Made by a program: the position numbers and the translations under genes. DNA of 64,000 nucleotides, taken from contig NZ_JAUSXS010000001.1 in NCBI RefSeq assembly GCF_030816195.1, positions 4,363,501 to 4,427,500 on the forward strand. Direction: 5' to 3'. This stretch comes from Pseudomonas sp. W4I3. Its GTDB lineage: Bacteria; Pseudomonadota; Gammaproteobacteria; Pseudomonadales; Pseudomonadaceae. The notes under the pieces are model-generated. The model was given only the letters and a program-made list of their open reading frames with translations. It did no database searches and was not told the origin of the DNA. Shown here in pieces: positions 35,347 to 43,269 of this stretch. How positions within the stretch are numbered: the first letter of the stretch is position 1; each line of letters begins with the position of its first letter.

Positions 35347-36276
35347 CCTGCGCGTTTCCGACGGCGATTCGCCGAACAGCTCGCGGTAATGCGTGGCGAA
35401 ATGGCTCAGGTGAAAAAAACCCATGGCCACGGCGATTTCACCGACGTTTTTCTTGCTCGGGCAGGTTGCGATCAGGCGTCGCCTGACCGCGTTGAGACGC
35501 AAATTGCGCAAGTACTCTACTGGCCGCATACCGGTCACTGCCTGAAAACTGTTCTGCAGGGTTCTGCGACTGACGCGCAACTGCTCGCAAAGGTCCAGGA
35601 TGCTCAGCGGGGTATCGCCACTGGCAATGATCAATTCCTGGCTGCGTCTGACCAAATAGGCGCTGACCGCGAAATTGCCACGCCGGCCACGCACTTCGTC
35701 GCCTGCGTGGGTGAACAGATCGAGGAACGCACCGAGCAGCTCATCTTCCAGGATTTTTTCCGACGCCGGGCTGATGGCGTCCGCGTGTTCCAGAAAGTGA
35801 CGAAACAATAGGTGAATGCGCTGACGAATGCGCAGCAGTGACGGTTCATCCACGTTAAGCGCGGGCACGCTGGTCAAACGCTTGAGCTGATCATTGGATA
35901 ACTCGAAAGCCGCCAGTTTGGCGAAACGCACGGCATCGACGTTGAATGCAAAAAAATGCGTGCCTTGCGGCGCATGCAGCACGAACTCTTCGGCATCACG
36001 CAGCAGCACCACGCTTTGCGCGCTTACCCGTTGCCCCTGGACCACCGGAGGGTTGCCCAGTGACATGGCTGCGCACAAGCGGCCCTGGGGCGAACGGCCA
36101 TGCTGCACCACCCGCTTGTCCAGCACCTCCTGGAAGATCTGGAAGCGATCACCGGTCAGTTGCCGCAGCTCACTGGTCAGGCAGCCGCGACCGAGCTGGT
36201 CATAGACCTGCTGCCAACCCTGGATCGAGCCGGCGTGCTGTTGAGAGTCATTGAAGGTTCGGACTTCAGCGAGCAT
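35335..36276 (-). CDS. AraC/EutR-family regulator of the aromatic/keto-acid cluster
   Basis: 313 residues from the ATG at 36276 (AGGA about 9 bases upstream); the frame extends to 36342 with another ATG at 36285. C-terminal double helix-turn-helix: LCEQLRVSRRTLQNSFQAVT and VAMGFFHLSHFATHYRELFG, the EutR/ChpD-type pattern. The N-terminal part is a sensor of unknown ligand. It follows the hydratase gene in the same direction at the end of the catabolic set. A second gene of the same subfamily, frameshifted, lies at 54332-55295. Confidence 0.87.
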   Translation of the reverse strand: MLAEVRTFNDSQQHAGSIQGWQQVYDQLGRGCLTSELRQLTGDRFQIFQEVLDKRVVQHGRSPQGRLCAAMSLGNPPVVQGQRVSAQSVVLLRDAEEFVLHAPQGTHFFAFNVDAVRFAKLAAFELSNDQLKRLTSVPALNVDEPSLLRIRQRIHLLFRHFLEHADAISPASEKILEDELLGAFLDLFTHAGDEVRGRRGNFAVSAYLVRRSQELIIASGDTPLSILDLCEQLRVSRRTLQNSFQAVTGMRPVEYLRNLRLNAVRRRLIATCPSKKNVGEIAVAMGFFHLSHFATHYRELFGESPSETRRSPR

Positions 36277-36351
36277 ATTCGTCATTCCTCGGCGGCCGGG
36301 TTCTTGCTTTTGGCCTGAAGGTGGCTCAGTCATCCGTGACATCGGTTGGCG

Positions 36352-37131
36352 TTACACAGGCGCAACGTCCGCCTGGAAAACCAAAGCCAGTTCCGTGCCA
36401 AGCATGTGCAGATGATAAGTGCCTGGGTGAATATCCATCGGCGCCAGTAGCGCACCGGAAAGCACCACCTGCCCGGCCTCTACGCGATGACCATCGGCCA
36501 GCAAGCGCCGCACCAGCCAGCACAGGTTGAACAGGGGGCTGTCTTCTCGGTCCTGGGTATCGCCGCTGCCCAGATACACACCCTCATGCTCCAAGTGATA
36601 CGCCACGCACGCATGCCGGACAGGATCGAACGGCACAGGCTGCCCTACACAGTACAGTGCCGCGGCGGCGTTATCGGCCAGGAACGCGCCAAGCCCGAAA
36701 TGCCAGCCCTGCCAGCGACAGTCGGCGATCTCGAACGCCGGCGCCACCTCGGCGATGGCCGCCAGAATCTCCTCATCCCCGTAGTCGCCCGCTACCAGCG
36801 TGCGCCCGAACACAAACGCCAGTTCGACCTCAAGCTTGGGCTGAATCAACCGCTCAAATGACACCGTGCTGCCCGGCTCGACCTCCATGACCGCCGTGAG
36901 GCCGCCATACACCGGCTCGTCGAGGCCAAAGCGCGCTTGCGCCGCGCGGCCTGCAAAGGCGACCTTCCAACCGCTCAGCCGCTCGCCGCCGGCCTGGCGC
37001 CGTGCCAGCCCCTGAAGCTGCAGACCGTAGCCTTCCAGCCGGTCCAGCGCCTCGGGCGGCAACGGTGCAATGGGCTGGGCGGTGCGCCAGGCCTCGTACA
37101 GTTGGCCGAGCAGTGCGTTGGCGCCACTCAT
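36352..37131 (-). CDS. 2-keto-4-pentenoate hydratase (MhpD/DmpE-like)
   Basis: 259 residues. The family pattern is clear: SGWKVAFAGRAAQARFGLDE (substrate loop), then QPKLEVELAFVFGRTL with the metal-binding Glu residues, FEIADCRWQGWHF and LSGALLAPMDIHPGTYHLHM. Enzymes of this family hydrate 2-hydroxypenta-2,4-dienoate to 4-hydroxy-2-oxovalerate after meta-cleavage of aromatic rings; other members decarboxylate related oxo-acids. Its start overlaps the monooxygenase stop by 4 bases (ATGA), so the two are probably coupled. No 4-hydroxy-2-oxovalerate aldolase is adjacent. Confidence 0.85.
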   Translation of the reverse strand: MSGANALLGQLYEAWRTAQPIAPLPPEALDRLEGYGLQLQGLARRQAGGERLSGWKVAFAGRAAQARFGLDEPVYGGLTAVMEVEPGSTVSFERLIQPKLEVELAFVFGRTLVAGDYGDEEILAAIAEVAPAFEIADCRWQGWHFGLGAFLADNAAAALYCVGQPVPFDPVRHACVAYHLEHEGVYLGSGDTQDREDSPLFNLCWLVRRLLADGHRVEAGQVVLSGALLAPMDIHPGTYHLHMLGTELALVFQADVAPV

Positions 37132-38735
37132 GAAAGTTGCTCCGCCAGTTTGCGCAGTACGCCATCAAGCCGCTCCGGAGTGGTAATCGCCGCGACAAAT
37201 CGGTCCGGACGCACCACCACGATGCAGTCACGCACCTTGGAGAACCATTCGCCCAGGCGGTTATCCACGTCCTCCACACTCACGGCGTCGCTGGCCGTCA
37301 ACGGCTGGTTTCGGCCCACGCCGCTGCGCGACCGGTTGACCTGGATGAAACAGGTGCCCCAACGTGCCCAATAATCCGCCATCGGTTCGCTGAGGTGCTC
37401 GCGCGGATTCACGCGGTAACCCAGCACGGCATAGCTGTTGCCGAGGACTTCGTCCAGGCGCCGGCGCTGACCTTGCGCATCTTCGATATTCGGTTGGATG
37501 AACAGTTGCCCGACTAGATCATCCTCACGCAATTCGGCCCGCTCGTGATAGACCAGCCCTTTGGTGATGGTCGCCTTGGGTTTGAACTTGAACTCCAGCA
37601 AGTGCGAACGCAGGTTGTCGACGCTGTTGACTGCCTGGAACAGCCAGTCGCGCACGCCTGCCATCAGCGGGTTGGTCAAGCCAAGGACGGCGCCCATATT
37701 GTCGGCCAGGGCTACCAGTTCAGTGGCGTGACCACGGCGTTCCTGGTCGTAACTGGCCAGGATCGAGGGCGCCGCACGCCCCTGGATAATCGCCGCGAGC
37801 TTCCAGGCCACGTTGGCCACATCGCGCAGGCCGGAATTAAGGCCTTGCCCGGCCCAGGGCGGAGAAATATGCGCCGCATCACCCACCAGCGCCACACGCC
37901 CTTCGACAAAGCGCGCCGCGACGCGCGAGTGGTGGGTATAGGCACGAATGCGAATGACATTGAGGTCGTTTACGGCATCGCCGATATGCCCGTGGATCAG
38001 CTTGCGAATCGTTGCCTCTTCGCACATTTTCGCTTCGTCCTCGCCCTCCATCAGCATGAATTCCCAGCGCCGCTGCTGGTACGGCAAATAGATGCACACG
38101 AAAGGCCGCTGCGGATCGGCATGCAACGCGGTGTAGGGTGCGTCCAGCGTGTCGTTGGCTGTATCGACCACCACCCATTTGCGTGGATGGGTCAGCCCCA
38201 GCAGTTCGATACCGAGTTTTTTACGCACCGTGGAGCGACCGCCGTCGGCACCGATCACATAGTCGGCTTGAAGCTGGTAGGTCTCGCCGTCGGCACCGCG
38301 CACCTGCAGGGTCACGCCCTGATCGTCCTGCGCAAGTTCGAGCAGTTCGTGGCCCTGGCGCAACTCGACGCTGGCGCGCTGCCCGAGATGCTCACGCAAG
38401 GTGCCTTCGAGCAGTTGCTGCATGAAAATATTGCGCATCGGCCAGCCGTAGTGGGCAGCACTTGGCTTGACCTCGGCGAAACACACGCCGCGCGCGTTGT
38501 AGTAGCGCAGCGGCACATCGCAAATCATGTCGCGTACCGCCAGTTCGGCGATACCGATGCCCTGCAACACACGCAATGCCTCATCGTCCATGCCCACGGC
38601 ACGGGGATAAGGCAGGATGCCGTCGGCCAGTTCAAGGACGATGCAGTCGATACCGTACATTCCCATATAGTGCGCGGCCGTGATGCCATTGGGGCCACCG
38701 CCCACGATGACAACCTGGGTCTTCTCCTGCTTCAT
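37128..38735 (-). CDS. FAD-dependent aromatic hydroxylase, MhpA/PHBH-type
   Basis: 535 residues. FAD Rossmann motif VVIVGGGPNGITAAHYMGMY near residue 10, the DG motif YVIGADGGRSTVRKKLG, and the second FAD motif VALVGDAAHISPPWAGQGLN, with SGLRDVANVAWKLAAI following. A C-terminal thioredoxin-like region follows, as in MhpA (3-(3-hydroxyphenyl)propionate hydroxylase). These enzymes put a second hydroxyl next to a phenol group using NADH/NADPH and O2, giving a catechol for ring cleavage. The substrate cannot be told from the sequence. It is coupled to the hydratase gene downstream. Confidence 0.88.
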   Translation of the reverse strand: MKQEKTQVVIVGGGPNGITAAHYMGMYGIDCIVLELADGILPYPRAVGMDDEALRVLQGIGIAELAVRDMICDVPLRYYNARGVCFAEVKPSAAHYGWPMRNIFMQQLLEGTLREHLGQRASVELRQGHELLELAQDDQGVTLQVRGADGETYQLQADYVIGADGGRSTVRKKLGIELLGLTHPRKWVVVDTANDTLDAPYTALHADPQRPFVCIYLPYQQRRWEFMLMEGEDEAKMCEEATIRKLIHGHIGDAVNDLNVIRIRAYTHHSRVAARFVEGRVALVGDAAHISPPWAGQGLNSGLRDVANVAWKLAAIIQGRAAPSILASYDQERRGHATELVALADNMGAVLGLTNPLMAGVRDWLFQAVNSVDNLRSHLLEFKFKPKATITKGLVYHERAELREDDLVGQLFIQPNIEDAQGQRRRLDEVLGNSYAVLGYRVNPREHLSEPMADYWARWGTCFIQVNRSRSGVGRNQPLTASDAVSVEDVDNRLGEWFSKVRDCIVVVRPDRFVAAITTPERLDGVLRKLAEQLS

Positions 38736-38795
38736 CGCTATTCACCGCTTTCTTGTTGTGGTTTTGATCCAATACTGCTTGATGCTGCGCCTTTA

Positions 38796-39398
38796 TCAGT
38801 GCAGCCCGTCAATACCTTTTACATCCTCGGCCTTCAGGCCGCCCAACCGCGCATGCAAACGGCCGCGGGTGGCGAACGCCCAAATCACCACTACCTCATC
38901 AGCCGAAGGGCCGTCACCGAACGTCAGGGAGAAGCTGTCGTAATGCGAACGCACGTACAGCGCGTCTTTGTGGGCCAGCGGTACGTCGATGGTCGAACCC
39001 GGCCCGCCGCGTTTGCCGGTCGAGGGCACCCACGACTTGCCACCGCCCAGGGCGACGCGGATCGGATCGGCGGCCGGGTTGGTGAGGAACGCGTTGCCGT
39101 GCTCGTATTCTCCCGCGCTGCCCACCAGGATGGCCTTGCCATAGCTGACAATTTCATGTGCGCCGGCCAATGCCTTGATGCGCCGGCCGAACTCTTCGCC
39201 CAGCAGCGGCGACGGCTCAGTCAATTGCGAGAGGTCCTCGCTGTAGCGCCCGGCATAAGGGTTGGCGATCACGGCAGCCACGGCGTATTTGAACAGCGGC
39301 TCGCCATCGGCCAGTTGGCCACTTTCGTTGGCCAGGGTTTCTTCGATGAAGCTGTACCATTTGCGGATGTGATAGCTGGCAAAATTCGCGGTTTTCAT
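38796..39398 (-). CDS. AA_synth (DUF1185) family protein
   Basis: 200 residues. The family's blocks are present: KWYSFIEETLANESGQLADG, AAVIANPYAGRYSEDLSQL, SYGKAILVGSAGEYEHGNAF and the charged VPLAHKDALYVRSHYDSFSL. PF06684 proteins have a chorismate-mutase-like fold and have been suggested to act in amino-acid metabolism, but the reaction is not known. It lies within the catabolic cluster, with 60 bases before the hydroxylase and 15 bases after the VOC gene. Its presence with aromatic genes hints at a catabolic step, as inference. Confidence 0.85.
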   Translation of the reverse strand: MKTANFASYHIRKWYSFIEETLANESGQLADGEPLFKYAVAAVIANPYAGRYSEDLSQLTEPSPLLGEEFGRRIKALAGAHEIVSYGKAILVGSAGEYEHGNAFLTNPAADPIRVALGGGKSWVPSTGKRGGPGSTIDVPLAHKDALYVRSHYDSFSLTFGDGPSADEVVVIWAFATRGRLHARLGGLKAEDVKGIDGLH

Positions 39399-39413
39399 CA
39401 GGTGAACCTCGGT

Positions 39414-39884
39414 TCAAATCGGGTCAAGGGGGTCAAGGGGGTCAAGCGTGATGTTGCGACTCGGCGCACGGGCGGCCTTGAAGCGGGCCTTGCCGCACGC
39501 ATCGTCATGCTCTGTCTCGAGAAAGAATTCCATGCGATTGCAATCGGGGTCGTTGAAATACAGGCCGTTGCCGATTTCATGATCGGTAATTTTCACCACC
39601 TCCACCCCCTTCTTCAGCAACATGCCGTAGAGCTGGCGCAAGGTGGTCATGTCACCTTCGATTTCCAATCCGTAGTGCTGCAGGCCCAGGCCGCCCTGAT
39701 GGGCGCCCGGTTCTGCACGAATCAAGGCGATGTCGTGATGTTTGGTGCCAAACGCCATCATGACCCAGCTTTCGCCCCGGGCACTTTCGTGCATGCCCAG
39801 GATGTCGGCATACCAGCGCGCCGACACATCAGGATCACTCACAAATAGCGATAAGTGAGTCCGAAGGATTTTGACTTTCATCAC
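39414..39884 (-). CDS. VOC-family metalloenzyme, possible extradiol dioxygenase or glyoxalase
   Basis: 156 residues. Single VOC module with the usual three metal ligands: His in RTHLSLFVSDP, His in GLQHYGLEIEGD and Glu in CNRMEFFLETE. One-domain members include glyoxalase, methylmalonyl-CoA epimerase and small ring-cleavage dioxygenases, so function cannot be settled. In this cluster it could cleave the catechol made by the FAD hydroxylase. The last residues read DPLDPLDPI because the 3' end contains a 9-base tandem repeat, so the C-terminal tail may have been lengthened by slippage. Confidence 0.82.
   Translation of the reverse strand: MMKVKILRTHLSLFVSDPDVSARWYADILGMHESARGESWVMMAFGTKHHDIALIRAEPGAHQGGLGLQHYGLEIEGDMTTLRQLYGMLLKKGVEVVKITDHEIGNGLYFNDPDCNRMEFFLETEHDDACGKARFKAARAPSRNITLDPLDPLDPI
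39421..39447. repeat. Three tandem copies of a 9-base unit (GGGTCAAGG) at the VOC gene end
   Basis: GGGTCAAGG, GGGTCAAGG and GGGTCAAGC in a row. Because the unit is three codons, changes in copy number would keep the frame and only add or drop LDP steps in the protein tail. Confidence 0.9.
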
Positions 39885-39892
39885 CGATTTCC

Positions 39893-40933
39893 TCAGTTTT
39901 TCTTGACGATGGATTGATGCCCGGCCTTGATCTGCGCCACGGCAGGCGTCCAGAGCACATCCGCGATCTCACTGAATTCACGCCAGTGCTTCTGCCAGCC
40001 GTCCCCACCATTGTCAGAAGTGAACAAGTGCCCATACTTGGTGCCCGCCACGATCTGGCGCGGGTTGGCCGGGTTGAAGGCAATGGCCCAGACGCAGGAG
40101 TTGGGTTGCTGCGGCAGCGGCAATACCTCCCAACTGAGGGCGGCGTTACGGGAAATCAGGATTTTGCTGGTGGTGCCGGGAGTGCCGTCGGAAATGCTCA
40201 GGTACAGCGTGTCCTCGGTGCCCGGCGGCGCGTTCATGGCGCGTATGTAGTACAGGCCGAACGCTTCCCGGCCAACAATGCCGGTCCAGGTCAAGCCTTC
40301 ATCAAGGCTGCGGTAGACCGCGTTGACGCACACCACCACGATGACTTTTTCGCCATGGTTGGGCAGCACCAGGATGTTGTGGATATCCGAGTTGAAGTCC
40401 CACAGCAGGCGGTCATCAACCCGAGTCCAGCTGTCGCCACCGTCGCGGGAATGGAACAGCCCACCCTCCTCCAGGCCGAACCACACCTGATTGCGGTCGG
40501 TGGGGTCGTAGGCGAAGGCCAGCAAACGTGGGCGACTGACGCCGTCGCAGAATTCCGGGATCTCCACCGGCGCGCGATCCCAGCTCAGGCCGCCGTCCAG
40601 GGTGCGCCACAGCACAGCGCGCGAGGGCGCACCGGTACCGACAAAGATCCGCTGGGCATCCTGCGGGTCCACCGCGACCTTCCACACCGTCTCGCCGTTG
40701 AACGGCGAATCGACGCGCTGCCAGTGCCCACCGGTGTCGTGGCTGACACACAAGCCCACGTCGGTGCCGGCATAGATTCGCTCGGGCGTGTCGGGATGCA
40801 CGCTCAAGGAGCGGGTGATCGCGTCGAATTCCAGGTCTTGCCCCAGGCCCAGACGATGCCAGGTCTTGCCATCGTCGGCACTGCGAATCACCGCCTGCCC
40901 GACGGTGGCGACTAAAAGGGTTCCGTTACTCAT
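39893..40933 (-). CDS. BNR/Asp-box repeat protein (sialidase-like beta-propeller)
   Basis: 346 residues, no signal peptide (starts MSNGTLLVATVGQAVIRSAD). Seven Asp-box-like turns of the form S-x-D-x-G-x-x-W are visible: SADDGKTWHRL, SHDTGGHWQRV, TLDGGLSWDRA, SRDGGDSWTRV, SLDEGLTWTGI, SRNAALSWEVL and TSDNGGDGWQKH. This predicts a beta-propeller like exo-alpha-sialidases and WD40/YVTN proteins. The absence of a signal peptide argues against a secreted sialidase. In this cluster an accessory or lactone/hydrolytic role is possible; I cannot assign one. Confidence 0.85.
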   Translation of the reverse strand: MSNGTLLVATVGQAVIRSADDGKTWHRLGLGQDLEFDAITRSLSVHPDTPERIYAGTDVGLCVSHDTGGHWQRVDSPFNGETVWKVAVDPQDAQRIFVGTGAPSRAVLWRTLDGGLSWDRAPVEIPEFCDGVSRPRLLAFAYDPTDRNQVWFGLEEGGLFHSRDGGDSWTRVDDRLLWDFNSDIHNILVLPNHGEKVIVVVCVNAVYRSLDEGLTWTGIVGREAFGLYYIRAMNAPPGTEDTLYLSISDGTPGTTSKILISRNAALSWEVLPLPQQPNSCVWAIAFNPANPRQIVAGTKYGHLFTSDNGGDGWQKHWREFSEIADVLWTPAVAQIKAGHQSIVKKN

Positions 40934-40945
40934 CTCTGATACTCC

Positions 40946-41746
40946 TCAGATATAGATGCCACGGGTCAAACCACCGTCGATGCCGATGGACTCACCGGTT
41001 ACCGCGCCAGCCTTCGGCGACGCCAGGAAGCCGATCAGCCAGCCCATTTCGATCGGTGCCAGGGTGCGGCGAATCGGCGTCGCGTCGATGTAGGCCTGTT
41101 CAACCTGTTCCGCGGTCTTGCCTTGCTTGACCGCTTCGCGCTCGTACAGCTCCTGGATATGCGGGGTATCCACCACGCCGGGGTGAATCAGGTTGACCGT
41201 GATGCCCGACGGACCGAGCTGGTCGGACAGGGTTTTGGTCATGTGGGCAATCGCCAGGTTGCGCATGCCCGAGAGCACTTTGCTGCTGCGCCCGGTGAGC
41301 CCGCCGATGTTGATGATGCGACCGAAGCCGGCAGCCTTCATGTGCGGGGTCACGGCCTTGGCGCAACGGAAGTAGCCGATCACCTTGGTGTTGAGGTCCG
41401 ACAGCAACTCCTCGTCGCCGGCGTGCTCGATGTCATTGCGTACCACACCAGACGGCGCGGCAGCACCGTTGACGAGGATGTCGATGCGGCCGAAATGCTT
41501 GTACGCCGCATCGACCATCTCCGACACGGCCTTCATGTCATTGGTGTCACAGAACAGCGGCAGCACTTCATTACCGGTCTGTGCCGTGATCTCTTCGGCA
41601 GCCAGTTGCAGGAACGCCATGCGCCGCGCGCAGATCACCACCTTGCAACCTTCCTCGGACAGAAAACGTGCGACTTCCTTGCCGATGCCCATGCCGCCGC
41701 CGGTCACAATTGCCACACGGCCTTTCAATTCCAGATCCATTGCCAT
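40946..41746 (-). CDS. SDR-fold oxidoreductase lacking the catalytic Tyr-x-x-x-Lys
   Basis: 266 residues. Cofactor motif VAIVTGGGMGIGKEVARFL (about 11-29), LVNGAA near 91-96, and IINIGGLTGRSS (about 144-155). Where classical SDRs have YxxxK, this protein reads SGMRNLAIAHMTKTL (about 159-173), so the Tyr and Lys are replaced by Ser and Asn by my alignment. A group of SDRs with this RN-type sequence exists; their reaction is not clear to me. It follows the BNR gene by 12 bases and precedes the aldehyde dehydrogenase, as part of one operon. Confidence 0.86.
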   Translation of the reverse strand: MAMDLELKGRVAIVTGGGMGIGKEVARFLSEEGCKVVICARRMAFLQLAAEEITAQTGNEVLPLFCDTNDMKAVSEMVDAAYKHFGRIDILVNGAAAPSGVVRNDIEHAGDEELLSDLNTKVIGYFRCAKAVTPHMKAAGFGRIINIGGLTGRSSKVLSGMRNLAIAHMTKTLSDQLGPSGITVNLIHPGVVDTPHIQELYEREAVKQGKTAEQVEQAYIDATPIRRTLAPIEMGWLIGFLASPKAGAVTGESIGIDGGLTRGIYI

Positions 41747-41767
41747 TTCCTCTTGTGATTGTTCGAT

Positions 41768-43258
41768 TCAGGCGAGATCGACGAAGACGCTTTTGGTCTC
41801 GGTGTAGGCGTCGATCACGTTCTTGCCCATTTCCCGGCCCCAGCCGGATTGCTTGTAGCCGCCGAACGGCGAGGCCGGATCGACCACGTTCCAACAATTG
41901 ATCCATACCGAGCCGGCCTTGAGCTGCGCGGCCACGCGGTGCGCCGAGCGCAGGTCGCGGGTCCACAGGCCGGCGGCAAGGCCATAGGGCGAGTCGTTGG
42001 CGCGCAGCACCAGTTCGTCGATTTCGGTCCAGGCCATCACGGTCAGCACCGGGCCGAAGATTTCTTCGCGGGCCACGCAGGCGCGCTCGGCGCGGTCCAA
42101 AAACACGCTCGGAGCAATGAAGTGACCACGCTCCAGGTGTTCGGGACGGCCGCCGCCGCAGATCAGTTCGGCGCCCTCTTCCTGGCCCCGCTGGAGGTAA
42201 CCCTTGACGGTGTTCAATTGCCGCGCGGACACCAGCGGGCCCATGCTGCTGGCCGGGTCCAGGCCATCGCCGAGTACGTGGGCGGCGGCATGACGCTGCA
42301 GTTCTTCGAGCACCTGATCAAGCACACTGGCATGCACATACAGGCGTGAACCGGCCGTGCACACCTGGCCCTGGTTGTAGAAAATCCCATCGGCGGCGCC
42401 CTTGGCGGCGCGCACGATGTCGGCGTCGGGCAAGATGATGTTCGGCGATTTGCCGCCCAGCTCCAGGGACACCTTTTTCATGTTGCCGGTGGCGGCCTGG
42501 GCGATCAGCCGACCGACCTGGGTCGAGCCGGTGAAGGCGATCTTGTCGACGTCCGGGTGCTGCGCCAGTGGCGCGCCGGTGTCGACGCCCAGGCCGGTGA
42601 TCAGGTTGACCACGCCCGCCGGGAAGCCTGCCGCTTCAATCAGTTGCACCAGACGAATCGCCACCAGCGGCGTCTGCTCGGCGGGCTTGAGCACCGCCAC
42701 GCAACCGGTGGCCAGCGCCGGACCGAGCTTCCACACGCACATGGTCAACGGGAAGTTCCACGGCACGATCAGCGCACACACGCCCACCGGCTCGCGCAGG
42801 GTGTAGTTGAGCATCGGCGCGCCGCTGGCCGGCGAGACGGGCAGCGTGCTGCCTTCGATCTTGGTGGGCCAGCCGGCGAAGTAGCGAATGATGTTCGCCG
42901 CGCTGGCCGCTTCACCGCGCGCATTGGCGATCGGCTTGCCGTTCTCCAGGGTGATCAGTTGCGCCAGCTCCTCGCGGTGCTGGTCCAACAGATCGGCGAG
43001 GCGAAACAGCAACAAACCGCGCTGCGCCGGTGACTGCAAGGCCCAGGCGCCGGTGAAGGCTGCGCGGGCAGCTGCCACGGCCGCATTCACATCGCGCTCA
43101 TCGCCCTGGGCGACTTCAGTCAGGGTCTGTTCAGTGGCCGGATTTTCCACGGCAAAGCGACGACCGCCGGCGGCGTCCTGCCAGGTACCGCCGATAAACA
43201 GGCGGCCGGGCTGGTCCAGGAACGCCTGGACGGCAGGCAATAATTGGAGCAGGTTCAT
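41768..43258 (-). CDS. NAD(P)-dependent aldehyde dehydrogenase
   Basis: 496 residues from the ATG at 43258; the open frame upstream lies in the next gene. Catalytic Cys in FYNQGQVCTAGSRLYV, general-base Glu in KVSLELGGKSPNIIL, and the cofactor motif FTGSTQVGRLIA. The family oxidises aldehydes to acids. In this operon it follows a TPP-dependent decarboxylase of the kind that turns 2-oxo acids into aldehydes, so it most likely oxidises that product. The end FGGYKQSGWGREMG is typical of the betaine/phenylacetaldehyde-type ALDH group. Confidence 0.93.
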   Translation of the reverse strand: MNLLQLLPAVQAFLDQPGRLFIGGTWQDAAGGRRFAVENPATEQTLTEVAQGDERDVNAAVAAARAAFTGAWALQSPAQRGLLLFRLADLLDQHREELAQLITLENGKPIANARGEAASAANIIRYFAGWPTKIEGSTLPVSPASGAPMLNYTLREPVGVCALIVPWNFPLTMCVWKLGPALATGCVAVLKPAEQTPLVAIRLVQLIEAAGFPAGVVNLITGLGVDTGAPLAQHPDVDKIAFTGSTQVGRLIAQAATGNMKKVSLELGGKSPNIILPDADIVRAAKGAADGIFYNQGQVCTAGSRLYVHASVLDQVLEELQRHAAAHVLGDGLDPASSMGPLVSARQLNTVKGYLQRGQEEGAELICGGGRPEHLERGHFIAPSVFLDRAERACVAREEIFGPVLTVMAWTEIDELVLRANDSPYGLAAGLWTRDLRSAHRVAAQLKAGSVWINCWNVVDPASPFGGYKQSGWGREMGKNVIDAYTETKSVFVDLA

Positions 43259-43269
43259 GGTCGACTCCT

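Noticed and set aside
37545..39848. 767-codon plus-strand frame
   Set aside because: Antisense to the hydroxylase, AA_synth and VOC genes, all of which have clear family motifs on the minus strand.
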